DNA of 33,351 bases from Candidatus Aerophobetes bacterium Ae_b3a (GCA_005223095.1 NJBQ01000017.1:1-33351); one strand, 5' to 3'. Numbered from the stretch's first letter, positions 7,048 to 15,173 are shown. The notes: generated from the sequence alone by a model not told the origin. A program made the numbers and translations.

Positions 7048-7228
7048 CCGAAGGACATTTTTTGAGAGAGCCTTATAGGAGCAACCTTAACGAAACTTCG
7101 AGTTGAGGAAAAAGAAAAATATACTGTTTGAGGAGCAAAGCGACGAGTTCATATTTTTCCCGAGATGAGAAGCTGAGTAGAAATAATAAAAGGCTACTAT
7201 CGAGCGAAGGAAAAAAATTGTCCTGAGG
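7048..7228. repeat. palindromic element sharing termini with the 1472-1556 repeat
   Basis: It begins CCGAAGGACATTTTTT and ends AAAAAAATTGTCCTGAGG, the same end sequences as the 1472-1556 element in inverse orientation, but the interior is unrelated. An internal inverted repeat GAAAAATAT (7114-7122) / ATATTTTTC (7151-7159) brackets GAGGAGCAAAGCGACGAG. It fills the 226-nt gap between the GspI-like and GspJ-like genes, and I see no gene in it. Confidence 0.6.
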
Positions 7229-7234
7229 CATTCC

Positions 7235-7711
7235 CTAATCCTTTTTAGCTAGATAAGTAACCAAATCCAAACATTGCCAGGAATTATCCTCATTATTCAG
7301 GTGATTTTTAGCGTTCCCCTCTCTTTCTCCGCTCTTTATCTCCCAATTATTAAGTAAGATTGTAACCTTCAATTCACGCAGATAAGGAGTTTCACTGTCG
7401 CACCATTCTAACCGATATCTGTATCCCTGATAATCCTCAAATTCACCCTCTCTTACCCCACAATTCTCACTCTGAGATAAAGATAGACTACTCAAGCTCT
7501 CATAGCCTTCTCTCTTTACCTCCTCTATTATCTTTTGACCTAAAAGAGCAGTTATGGAATATTGCTCCGCTGCTTCTTTTGCTTTAAAACCTAATGGAAG
7601 AATCTCAATTATGGTCAGAAGCCCCAGCGAGAGAATGACGGTAATAAAAATCACCTCGAAAAAAGTGAAACCTTTTTCTTTAGCCTGAATAGGTAAATCC
7701 ATATATTTCAC
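7235..7711 (-). CDS. pseudopilin, GspI/PilV-like
   Basis: A 158-residue minor pseudopilin with leader ending KEKG and helix FTFFEVIFITVILSLGLLTIIEILPLGF, containing Glu at mature +5. The body has KAKEAAEQYSITALLGQKIIEEVKREGY, the GspI-type amphipathic helix region with residues for pairing with GspJ/K, then a short beta domain. The GTG at 7711 and the in-frame ATG at 7702 are both possible starts; neither has a clear Shine-Dalgarno. It lies 40 nt after thi4 and is separated from the GspJ-like gene by a palindromic element. Assignment to I rather than V rests on size and order. Confidence 0.78.
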   Translation of the reverse strand: MKYMDLPIQAKEKGFTFFEVIFITVILSLGLLTIIEILPLGFKAKEAAEQYSITALLGQKIIEEVKREGYESLSSLSLSQSENCGVREGEFEDYQGYRYRLEWCDSETPYLRELKVTILLNNWEIKSGEREGNAKNHLNNEDNSWQCLDLVTYLAKKD

Positions 7712-7751
7712 TGTTCTGTATGTTGTCCAGATATATAGAACTGTTGACCAG

Positions 7752-8540
7752 TCAATCTGAATCGCCTTTTTCTAATCTCTCTGAAATCATCCTGGCAACT
7801 TTTTCTCCGGACAGCAACATACCACCAAAAATCGGTCCCATTCTCGGTCCACCAAAAACTGCATTTGCTGCCATCCCGGCAACGTAAAGACCGGCATAGA
7901 TTTCCTTTGTATTATCCACAATTGTTTTCTCGCCAACTTCAGCCCACATAGGTTTCTCCCCCATAACACCCCCGCTCTCAGTCTTCAAGTAAGAGCCTAC
8001 TTTCTTCTCAATGAGCCTTGCCAGCTCACAGCTATGACCAGTAGCATCAACTACTACCCTGGAGCCTATACTCAAAGGATCAACATGGAGATTAGCAAGC
8101 TGCACAGATGACCAATTTATTACTATACCAGTAACTCTTTCCTTTCGGAGCATCACATCTTCTACGCTAATCAGGTTGAATATCTTTAATCCCCTTTTTA
8201 CAGCCTGAAAAGTCAGACCAGTAACAGCCTCAATAGAATTTGCTAAATAATAACCTTCTTTATATTCTTTTACCTTCACTCCTAATTCATCTAATATTCT
8301 CTTACTCTCCTTTTGAATGACGATTTTATTAAACATCATACCGCCACCCCACATACCACCGCCAATAGAAAGCTTTCTTTCAAATATAACTACCTTTCTC
8401 CCTTTTTTGGCAAGACAGTATCCGGCCATGAGCCCTGCCGGACCAGCGCCAACTATAGCTACATCGAGTCTAATGGAGTCAATAAAATCCTCCATAAAAC
8501 TCTTCACAATTGCCTCAGAGATTACTAAATCATCTAACAT
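7752..8540 (-). CDS. thi4: Thi4-family thiamine thiazole synthase, sulfide-dependent type
   Basis: Makes the ADP-thiazole precursor of thiamine from NAD, glycine and a sulfur source. The 262-residue protein has the dinucleotide-binding [28 protein letters not shown], and the C-terminal [24 protein letters not shown] characteristic of Thi4. At the position of the suicide Cys of yeast Thi4 the sequence is LHVDPL, giving His152. By known biochemistry of archaeal Thi4, this indicates a true catalyst using free sulfide with Fe(II) under anoxic conditions. A good site (GGGGAGGAG) precedes the ATG. I looked upstream for a TPP riboswitch and found none. It sits inside a pseudopilin cluster. Confidence 0.93.
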   Translation of the reverse strand: MLDDLVISEAIVKSFMEDFIDSIRLDVAIVGAGPAGLMAGYCLAKKGRKVVIFERKLSIGGGMWGGGMMFNKIVIQKESKRILDELGVKVKEYKEGYYLANSIEAVTGLTFQAVKRGLKIFNLISVEDVMLRKERVTGIVINWSSVQLANLHVDPLSIGSRVVVDATGHSCELARLIEKKVGSYLKTESGGVMGEKPMWAEVGEKTIVDNTKEIYAGLYVAGMAANAVFGGPRMGPIFGGMLLSGEKVARMISERLEKGDSD

Positions 8541-8663
8541 TATTCTCCTCCCCTATTGTTTTTTAATCTTTGTTTCACTAATTCGCCTTCTGGCTAATCT
8601 TCTTTAACTTAATACCACCTTTAATACTTGAAAGTTCTTTTTCTACTCCTCATAAGCATAAAG

Positions 8664-9245
8664 TCAATGTTTTTCTGGATATATTCGAGCATAGCCAGTA
8701 CTGGCAGTTATAGTAATGGTATGCCATCTTTCACTCTCTTTCCCTCTTAGATAGATAGAGCCAGACTCTGCTGTTCCCTGAGGATAGAAAGAAAAACCAG
8801 AATCATCCGGATTATCGAACTCCACTATCCCGTCTTCTTCCTGCATCTTATTAAGTTCAGGATCGGCAAAAACTATATTTTCCTGAAGAGATCGTCTTTC
8901 TCCTGTTATATTGCCCTCTTCATCCTCCAGCCAGTACCTGCCTCTTTGTGGATTGAAAATAACCCTATACTCTTTTCTCTTGGTTATAGCCAAGCGTCGG
9001 GCCCACCTTAAGGTAGAGACAATATCCTCTGCTGAAGACTCCAGGTTAGTCCTGAAAAGAAAACTGCTCACATAAGGAACAGATATAGAGATAACTGTCC
9101 CTATAATAGCCAGGACTATAATCAATTCTATTAAAGTATAGCCGCATCTTCTATCACTACTCGATTGCTCAATTTCCTCTCCACCAGTTGTTGATATATT
9201 TAAGTATCGCAATTTCAATAATTTCGCTGAATCGTTATCAAGCAA
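8664..9245 (-). CDS. pseudopilin, GspH/FimT-like
   Basis: A minor pseudopilin with cleavage site CG|YTLIELIIVLAIIGTVISISVPYV (Glu +5 present) and a GspH-type body: DIVSTLRWARRLAITKRKEYRVIFNPQRGRYWLEDEEG, followed by a C-terminal FSFYPQGTAESGSIYLRG motif typical of GspH/FimT. The apparent leader of 34 residues is unusually long, and no good ATG/GTG/TTG with a ribosome site lies nearer the cleavage site. A GGTGGAGAGGAAATT sequence could hint at a rare ATT start. The start is therefore uncertain. The 5' end overlaps a dispersed structured repeat (9202-9330). Confidence 0.82.
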   Translation of the reverse strand: MLDNDSAKLLKLRYLNISTTGGEEIEQSSSDRRCGYTLIELIIVLAIIGTVISISVPYVSSFLFRTNLESSAEDIVSTLRWARRLAITKRKEYRVIFNPQRGRYWLEDEEGNITGERRSLQENIVFADPELNKMQEEDGIVEFDNPDDSGFSFYPQGTAESGSIYLRGKESERWHTITITASTGYARIYPEKH

Positions 9246-9330
9246 ATCTTCTCAGGTAATAGCTCAAGAAAAACGGGGGGAGCAGGCCGAAGGCCGTTGA
9301 GGGGGGATGTTTTCCCCCTCAATATGTTTT
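9202..9330 (+). repeat. composite structured repeat, copy A
   Basis: Left block AAGTATCGCAATTTCAATAA (9202-9221) and right block GGGGGGAGCAGGCC...GGCCGTTGAGGGGGG match copy B at 12187-12316 on the opposite strand. The right end TTGAGGGGG/CCCCCTCAA is a perfect 9-bp stem with an 8-nt loop (9297-9322), followed by AATATGTTTTT. An inner GGCC-GAA-GGCC stem precedes it. The left block overlaps the 5' end of the GspH-like gene. This occupies the 131-nt spacer before the URO-D gene. Confidence 0.7.
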
Positions 9331-9376
9331 TATCATTCCTCTCTTATTCTTCTGAATAATAGGGCGCTGTCCCTAT

Positions 9377-10462
9377 TTAAGCTAGTTTTCTGATGAGTTC
9401 CAGATAGTATAAATAATTATTAAAAGGAACATCTGGTGGTACAGAGTGGTCTATACAAGGGAAATATCCACTGGTAGAAAGAAGATAGGGTACTTTACTC
9501 ATTACCTCTTTTTCGATATCTATTTTGCCTCGTGAAAGTACTCTTTTATCAATTCCACCGGCTATGATGAGATTCTTGCCGAATTTCTTTCTCATTTTTA
9601 CTATATCCATTCCTGCCGCTACTTCACTGGGTAAAACTCCATTTATTCCACAGTCAAGCCATATAGGAATCAGTTCCCAGATATTTCCGTCCGAATCAAG
9701 GGTAATGATGTCTATACCCTTGGAGTGCAGAAGCTCAACTATTCTCTTATAGTGCGGAACCATATACTTCTTCACAAAAGAGGGAGAAACCAATGAACCA
9801 GTCTTATAGGCCATATCTTCCCAGAAGTGAGCAAAATCAAAGTCTATATCCTCTAATACCGGTTTTATAGTCTCTATTATAAAATACTCAAGATGTTCGT
9901 TGATTTCTTCTATTAAGGAGGGGTCATCACTCATTATATAGCTTAAGTTCTCAAGGCCTATCCAGTTTCTCATCCAGCCAAAGAAACTACCCACCGTAAT
10001 ACCCAAAGGATAACTTCTTTCTTTGTAGCGCTCTTTTTCTTCCTTCCACCAGAGGGGATAGCGAGCAGGAGAATGTGGATTAAGTCGCTTTTTGTATTCT
10101 CGCCATGTTTTTCTATCTTTTACCGGATATTCTAGCCACTGGTCCATAGACAGTAGTCGGTGTTCTTTGCGCACTCTCTTTTTAGCACCATCCCTATCCA
10201 TTATTACCTTATGGGTAGCATTTTCTTCTAAGGTCTCTACATCGAAGGTGGGCACTAAAAGTTCTCTCCATCCCGAATTTATAGGAACTATCTCCATTCT
10301 GTCAAAGCCAAAGTACTCAGATGGATGAACATCGGCTGGCAAGCCTTCTTTTTTCCATCTATCTAATGCCTCAGTAAAAAACCACTGCCATAGTGATGGA
10401 AACATAAGGTCATTGCTTTCAAAATGGGCGATTTTCAGAAATCTTTCTCTCCCAGAAGCCAT
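9377..10462 (-). CDS. uroporphyrinogen decarboxylase-family (URO-D fold) protein
   Basis: A 361-residue TIM-barrel protein of the URO-D superfamily, close to the class found with sugar-catabolism and corrinoid-methyltransferase genes rather than true HemE. Visible features: an N-terminal FESNDLMFPSLWQWFFTEAL, YPLGITVGSFFGWMRNWIGLENLSYIMSDDPSLIEEI, FAHFWEDMAYKTGSLVSPSFVKKYMVPHYKRIVELLHSKG, then GINGVLPSEVAAGMDIVKMRKKFG and IAGGIDKRVLSRGK. The HemE N-terminal Arg-rich MRQAGRYLPEYR motif is absent, so a heme role is unlikely. The track start is 22 codons upstream; AAAGGAGTAAGAATATG supports the ATG at 10462. It lies 31 nt after the SMP-30 gene. The actual substrate is unknown. Confidence 0.85.
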   Translation of the reverse strand: MASGRERFLKIAHFESNDLMFPSLWQWFFTEALDRWKKEGLPADVHPSEYFGFDRMEIVPINSGWRELLVPTFDVETLEENATHKVIMDRDGAKKRVRKEHRLLSMDQWLEYPVKDRKTWREYKKRLNPHSPARYPLWWKEEKERYKERSYPLGITVGSFFGWMRNWIGLENLSYIMSDDPSLIEEINEHLEYFIIETIKPVLEDIDFDFAHFWEDMAYKTGSLVSPSFVKKYMVPHYKRIVELLHSKGIDIITLDSDGNIWELIPIWLDCGINGVLPSEVAAGMDIVKMRKKFGKNLIIAGGIDKRVLSRGKIDIEKEVMSKVPYLLSTSGYFPCIDHSVPPDVPFNNYLYYLELIRKLA

Positions 10463-10493
10463 ATTCTTACTCCTTTTTTCTCCCTTTTGCCTC

Positions 10494-11351
10494 TCAACAA
10501 GAGATTCTGGAGAAGAACTCCGGAACACCTTTAATACCTAAGTTGATGCGAAACAGGGCTCCCGCCCTAGCTCCTTCTTCCCTCCTATTATTGCCACCCG
10601 CCGTTGTGACGTATATATCAGTGTAATCCTTCCCGCCAAAGGTCACACTTGAGATCTTCTTTACCGGAAAATGGATGCGTCGTTCCTCACTACCATCGGG
10701 TGAGTAACGGACCAGGCAACTGCCACCCCAACGGGCAGACCACAGATAACCCTCTGCATCTACGGTCATCCCGTCCGGGGCCCCTTCTCCTTCTGGAACA
10801 ACAATGAACGTATTTTGATTGCCGATAATCCCGCTATTCTGGTCGTAGTCAAACACATAAATTGCACGTTTGGAAGTATCAGTGTAGTACATACGTTTAC
10901 GGTCAGGTGTAAAACCCATCCCATTTGAAATACCGATTCCGTCCAATAGTTTGATTAACTCACCATCTGCATGAAGCTGATACAAACAACCCAATCTATC
11001 CTTAGTTGGCATTGTACCGCAAAAGACGCGTCCTTCAGGGTCGGCAATCACATCATTGAAGCGAGAATCTCGCTCATCAGGAATTTCCTCAAGCACATCA
11101 ATCAATTCACCATTTCGCCAGACCTTAACGGCACCCCTGGCCATGAACAGCAACAGAGTTCCCTCAGCCTGAATAGTGAATCCACCTACAACCTGGCCTT
11201 GGTAAAACTGCTCATGCTCGCTGGTGGCGGGATCATAGCGAAACATACGGCCGGTAGGGATATCAGTCCAGTAAAGTTGCTTCTCAATCGGATGCCATAA
11301 TGGGTTCTCGCCGCAAACACACTGGTAATCAGCAATTAACTCTGGTTTCAC
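10494..11351 (-). CDS. SMP-30/gluconolactonase-like lactonase
   Basis: A 285-residue six-bladed propeller of the SMP-30/gluconolactonase/LRE family that typically hydrolyses sugar-acid lactones. Metal-site residues are recognisable: Glu15 in CGENPLWH, Asn in SRFNDV, Asn in SNGMGFTPD and the catalytic Asp in PDGMTVDAEGYLW. It probably works in sugar oxidation and may supply the same pathway as the downstream URO-D-fold protein (inference). There is no signal peptide, so it is cytoplasmic. Codons look richer in G/C at third positions than in neighbouring genes, an impression that may indicate a separate origin. Confidence 0.9.
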   Translation of the reverse strand: MKPELIADYQCVCGENPLWHPIEKQLYWTDIPTGRMFRYDPATSEHEQFYQGQVVGGFTIQAEGTLLLFMARGAVKVWRNGELIDVLEEIPDERDSRFNDVIADPEGRVFCGTMPTKDRLGCLYQLHADGELIKLLDGIGISNGMGFTPDRKRMYYTDTSKRAIYVFDYDQNSGIIGNQNTFIVVPEGEGAPDGMTVDAEGYLWSARWGGSCLVRYSPDGSEERRIHFPVKKISSVTFGGKDYTDIYVTTAGGNNRREEGARAGALFRINLGIKGVPEFFSRISC

Positions 11352-11443
11352 GCTAATTCTCCTTTAAATAGCTTCTTCTTGCTTTCTTATCTATTTCAGT
11401 TGTCTCCCTATAGAACCATAGCGTCTTTAATTTTAAATGATTT

Positions 11444-11514
11444 GTCAATATTCAGCGAAGCACGTATACCGCTGTCATTAGGAGGAGGGATAGGAGATTC
11501 CTCACAATGACATG
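11444..11514. repeat. degenerate MITE-like remnant
   Basis: GTCAATATTCAGCGAAGCACG resembles the left terminal repeat and adjacent bases of the 147-285 element, followed by CTGTCATTAGGAGGAGGG and CTCACAATGACATG. The right terminus is absent. It lies in the 203-nt gap between the SMP-30 gene and the GspG-like gene; nothing else is visible there. Confidence 0.55.
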
Positions 11515-11554
11515 CAACAGTTACGTTACAGTATTTATGAAACTGCGCACTAAA

Positions 11555-12190
11555 CTACCAGTTATTAATATCATCTTCCAGATAGCCGTTAGATGAACCC
11601 GGCCCATTAGGATCGAGTTCATCTATAAACCCATCTTCATCATCATCTGTCTCATTCTGACAATAATACCCATCAATAAATTCATTTCCTGAGATATCAT
11701 CACTGCCCGTCTTTCCGTCTCGACCCTTACAATAAATGTCATAACTACTTCTATTGTGAAAAGGAGGGGTGGTAAGAGGATTTTTGTCGAGATTAGCCCT
11801 ATAAGAATAGACATGAATACGATCGTCCTTTCCTTTATGCCAGGGATCCAATAGTTCACCATAGCTATTCACCTGGTTGTCATTGAATTCCATATAGGGA
11901 CCTTTTTTCTTGGAATCATCATCAGTATAGCTAGCTGGAGCTGAAGATAAAGCCTCTCTTAGAGAAGCTGAACCGTTGTCATCAGGAGGATAGGAACCAT
12001 GGTCAATCTTATACATACTTATAGCTGTTTGCAGTTGGGCAATGAAAGACTTTGCTGTTGCTCTTTTTGATTTCTCTGTAGCTTGAAGGAAATTAACCAC
12101 TGCTAGACTGGATAAAATAGCGACTATAGCTACTACTATTAAGAGCTCTATCAGGGTAAAACCCTCTTTTCCTGGACTGTCCATGAACAT
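11555..12190 (-). CDS. major pseudopilin-like protein, GspG type, with Ca-binding-like loop
   Basis: A pseudopilin with leader MFMDSPGKEG and helix FTLIELLIVVAIVAILSSLAVVNFLQA (Glu +5), then the GspG-type segment SKRATAKSFIAQLQTAISMYKIDHGSYPPDD and a C-terminal DDINNW. An inserted acidic segment DDDEDGFIDELDPNG fits the DxDxDGxxD calcium-loop pattern; GspG proteins are known to need Ca, though in a different loop. The track start (TTG 12316) overlaps the upstream gene's stop as TTGA and has AGGGGG 6 nt before it, but it would add a 42-residue leader encoded by the structured repeat (copy B). I prefer ATG 12190 (or 12184). Confidence 0.82.
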   Translation of the reverse strand: MFMDSPGKEGFTLIELLIVVAIVAILSSLAVVNFLQATEKSKRATAKSFIAQLQTAISMYKIDHGSYPPDDNGSASLREALSSAPASYTDDDSKKKGPYMEFNDNQVNSYGELLDPWHKGKDDRIHVYSYRANLDKNPLTTPPFHNRSSYDIYCKGRDGKTGSDDISGNEFIDGYYCQNETDDDEDGFIDELDPNGPGSSNGYLEDDINNW

Positions 12191-12316
12191 ATTGAGGGGA
12201 GAAACATCCCCCCTCAACGGCCCGATCGGCAAAGCCGACTCTCGCTTGGCTCGAGCACGTCGGGCCTGCTCCCCCCTGTTTAACCCAGGGGAATTATTCA
12301 AATTCCGATACTTCAA
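12187..12316 (-). repeat. composite structured repeat, copy B
   Basis: It reads on the minus strand in the same block order as copy A at 9202-9330: AAGTATCGGAATTTGAATAA, GGGGGGAGCAGGCC, GGCCGTTGAGGGGGGATGTT and CAATATGTT. Consecutive perfect stems are visible: CCCCTG/CAGGGG (12273-12291), GGCCCGA/TCGGGCC (12219-12266) enclosing TCGGC/GCCGA (12226-12238), and TTGAGGGG/CCCCTCAA (12192-12217). It occupies the junction between the barrel-fusion gene and the GspG-like gene and is in frame with the latter. Confidence 0.7.
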
Positions 12317-15162
12317 AATATGCCCCCTATGGTGAAGAAAAGCTTAGCTCCTCTTTCCTCTCCATCTAAAGGCCAGGCTAAACCCAACCTTAGGACTAAA
12401 GAATATTTACCAAAGGGAATAATTCTCAGGCGCAATTCCGCTCCTATATCTTGTTTTAGCTCTATCTCTTCTTTCTGCCTGTCTTCAACGCCCTCTGCCC
12501 AGATACATCCTGCATCAAAGAATAGAGCGCCTCCCAGACGGTCAATATAGAGAAAGGGAGAGCCTCCCAGCATCTTCAGCCACAAGAACCTGTACTCAAG
12601 AGAGGTGAAAATAAGGTTCTCTCCTATTTGAGAATTAGTGGGATATCCCCGCAAATCAGAAATTCCTCCTAAAGAGAGCAAGACCTTGGGAAAACTTAAC
12701 CTATTATCCACTCTTTTAGCTAAAATTCTCAGAGCTAGACTGTTGCCATTAGAAAATTTTGTATATCCTCTTCCATCTATACTAAAAGCAGTGTATTCTA
12801 AATCACTACCCAGCCCCCTACTGGAATACTCAACTCCTGCCTGTACTCTGATGCCTTCTTGACTGAGATCCGGGTCACACACGGGAACTAAGTCAGCAAA
12901 CTCCCAAACAGTGCTTATGTTGTTTACCTTCCCCTGCCAGGTTTCGAGCCCACCCGATGAAGCAAGAAAGGGGGTATCCATCCATTGATTAGAATAGCTC
13001 ACCCCTAATCCCTGTCTATTATCTATCTGATAGGTTAGACCAAGACTCTGACCTTCCAGCTCCACTTGATGTAATTCTCCCCGGGAGAGACTATAGTATT
13101 TCTCACGGTATAAATTAAGCCAAAAAGTGGGAAGAAAACTTCGGTTGAAATAGACTATATCGTACTGGAATTCTTGGCCTATAAGAGTAGAGAAGTAAAG
13201 ATTATGTCTTTCCAAAACATCTGAGGCAGACCCTTCCAGGGAAAAGAAGAATCTCTGCTCAGCAAAAGAAAACCAGGGAAAAATATAATCCAGTCTAAAC
13301 TGAGGCCTGTAAGGAAAAGAAGGGTAAGCTACCTCCTTTTCACTGATAAACCCCGTTAGAGAATCTTTCTCTGATGGGACAAAAGCCAATTCTTTTTCCG
13401 GAACAGTCAGCAATCTTCCTGGCAAAGCTCCCAGAGAAAAAAGATAAAGAGAAAACCTTCCTTCCTGGTAAGCAGAGAGAACAACTTTTTTTCCATCAGG
13501 AGATATATCTGGCTCAAAGACTCCTCCCTTTACCTCGGTATACTGCCTGAATTCTTTCCTGGCTGGATGGAGTGAATAAAGATTAAATACACCATCTTTG
13601 CCATTGGAGATGAAGTAAATCTTCTCCCCCTGAGGAGAAAATATAGGACAGCGATCATCTGCTTCATCCAGAGTAAGACAAGTAAGAGTTTTATCCTTTA
13701 ATTGCAAAAGATAGATATCTCTTTTTCCTTCTCGAAAAGAGACAAACACTATTCTTTCCCCATTGGGAGAAAAAGAAGGAGAGAAGTTTTGCACTAATCC
13801 ATCATCATCATAGGTTAAAGGAGAGACTTCATTACTATGGATATCCAGAAGATAGAGATTGGAGTTTCCCCCTTGCTGCTTTACAAGCACTATTTTTTCC
13901 CCATCGGGAGAGAAAGATGCCTGGTCTGCCCTTAAACCATAGGTTAAACGTTCTTCCTTATTCTTCTCAATATCAAATAGATATAAATCTGACAAAAAGG
14001 TGCCTTTGGGAGAATAAAATTTTGTCTTAGAATATAGAATTCTCTTCCCATCAGGAGAAAAAGAAACAAAAGGATTAATCCCTCTCTTTAACCTTTTCAC
14101 CTCTTTACTATTAATATCCATAAGATAAAGGTCAAAAATAGCATAATCATACCCCCGATTGGAAGCAAAGGCGAGCATGTCTCCTGAAGGCGAGAAAACA
14201 GGATGTTGATTTCGTCTGCCCTGATAAGTTAAAGGCTCTCCCTCCTTAAGAGAATCATCATAGAAATCCTCTTTTCCCTTATATCTTTCTCTTATCCATT
14301 CCCGCCATTCAGAGTAAAGAAGAAAAGAGTCTTTAGCCAGGATTTCTTCTAGAGTCTGATTAAAACTCAAAAAGTGAGAAGTAGGATAAAAAGACAACTC
14401 GTCTGAGGCAAGAGCAAACTCTGTGGTAAATTGAAAAAGAGGTTGACGACGAAGATGGGCTAATATCCTGGCTATTTTATCCTTTCCATAATGATCAAAA
14501 ATATAGCGGACAAGACTATCTGATTGGTAGTAGCCAGAGGTTCTTCCCCATCCTTCAAAGAAATAGAAAGCCCCCAGGCTGCCCTCAGACATAATCTCTT
14601 CTCTCTGCGCCTCATCCCTCAGTACCATCTCTTTCAGGGAATGCCACTCCTCTGCCTGGTATTGAGCTAATCCTTCTATAAACCACATAGGCAAAGTTAG
14701 ATTAGCCATCAATCGCCGCAGGGGAAAAAGAGATTCCTCAATGGCAGCAAAAGTAACTAGATGAGTAAACTCATGAGCAACAACCTGTCTTGCCCAGGAC
14801 AGATTTCCACTGGTTCCCTCAGGATGCCATCGAGCCCGAATAACGATTTTAGCAGGTAAAATGGAGGTATAACCTCCTGTATTATCGCTATAATTTTCCA
14901 CAATAATGGGAGTCTTTTCTCGTGGCTGGTATCCCAAATCAGATGTAACAGATGGGTATATTTCTTCGGCAACCCTGGCTACCTGTTGAGCGAAAGTCTC
15001 TTCCTGCTGATGATAGTGAATAAGAAAATGAGGGGTTTGGATTACTTTCCAGTGAAGCTCGGGATGGTTAAAAGCAAAAGAAAAGGAATTAACTCCGGCT
15101 AGAAATATAAAAGGAAAAAAAAGAGCTATTACCCTACCTTTTCTAATAAAGTCTTTTTTCAA
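12313..15162 (-). CDS. secreted gluzincin-like peptidase / PD40 propeller / outer-membrane barrel fusion
   Basis: A 949-residue multidomain envelope protein. Residues 10-30 form a signal peptide. Residues about 38-300 are a peptidase-MA-like domain with zinc motif HEFTH (130-134) and the downstream ligand in MWFIEGLAQY (Glu163). Residues about 310-570 contain at least six TolB/PD40 blades (for example FSPSGDMLAFASNRG, FSPDGKRILYS, FSPNGERIVFV, FSPQGEKIYFI, ISPDGKKVVLS). The last 350 or so residues are aromatic, alternating beta-strands with LRGYP and a terminal LFFTIGGIF, resembling an Omp85/surface-antigen barrel. It is likely an outer-membrane protein with a periplasmic or surface peptidase. 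The start TTG has only a modest ribosome site. It lies 11 nt after amaP. Confidence 0.85.
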   Translation of the reverse strand: MKKDFIRKGRVIALFFPFIFLAGVNSFSFAFNHPELHWKVIQTPHFLIHYHQQEETFAQQVARVAEEIYPSVTSDLGYQPREKTPIIVENYSDNTGGYTSILPAKIVIRARWHPEGTSGNLSWARQVVAHEFTHLVTFAAIEESLFPLRRLMANLTLPMWFIEGLAQYQAEEWHSLKEMVLRDEAQREEIMSEGSLGAFYFFEGWGRTSGYYQSDSLVRYIFDHYGKDKIARILAHLRRQPLFQFTTEFALASDELSFYPTSHFLSFNQTLEEILAKDSFLLYSEWREWIRERYKGKEDFYDDSLKEGEPLTYQGRRNQHPVFSPSGDMLAFASNRGYDYAIFDLYLMDINSKEVKRLKRGINPFVSFSPDGKRILYSKTKFYSPKGTFLSDLYLFDIEKNKEERLTYGLRADQASFSPDGEKIVLVKQQGGNSNLYLLDIHSNEVSPLTYDDDGLVQNFSPSFSPNGERIVFVSFREGKRDIYLLQLKDKTLTCLTLDEADDRCPIFSPQGEKIYFISNGKDGVFNLYSLHPARKEFRQYTEVKGGVFEPDISPDGKKVVLSAYQEGRFSLYLFSLGALPGRLLTVPEKELAFVPSEKDSLTGFISEKEVAYPSFPYRPQFRLDYIFPWFSFAEQRFFFSLEGSASDVLERHNLYFSTLIGQEFQYDIVYFNRSFLPTFWLNLYREKYYSLSRGELHQVELEGQSLGLTYQIDNRQGLGVSYSNQWMDTPFLASSGGLETWQGKVNNISTVWEFADLVPVCDPDLSQEGIRVQAGVEYSSRGLGSDLEYTAFSIDGRGYTKFSNGNSLALRILAKRVDNRLSFPKVLLSLGGISDLRGYPTNSQIGENLIFTSLEYRFLWLKMLGGSPFLYIDRLGGALFFDAGCIWAEGVEDRQKEEIELKQDIGAELRLRIIPFGKYSLVLRLGLAWPLDGEERGAKLFFTIGGIF

Positions 15163-15173
15163 TCCTGCTCTCT

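Noticed and set aside
8541-8663. TPP riboswitch upstream of thi4
   Set aside because: No CTGAGA or matching conserved TPP-aptamer blocks on the minus strand.
9377-10462. hemE assignment
   Set aside because: The HemE N-terminal Arg-rich substrate motif is absent and no other heme genes are nearby.
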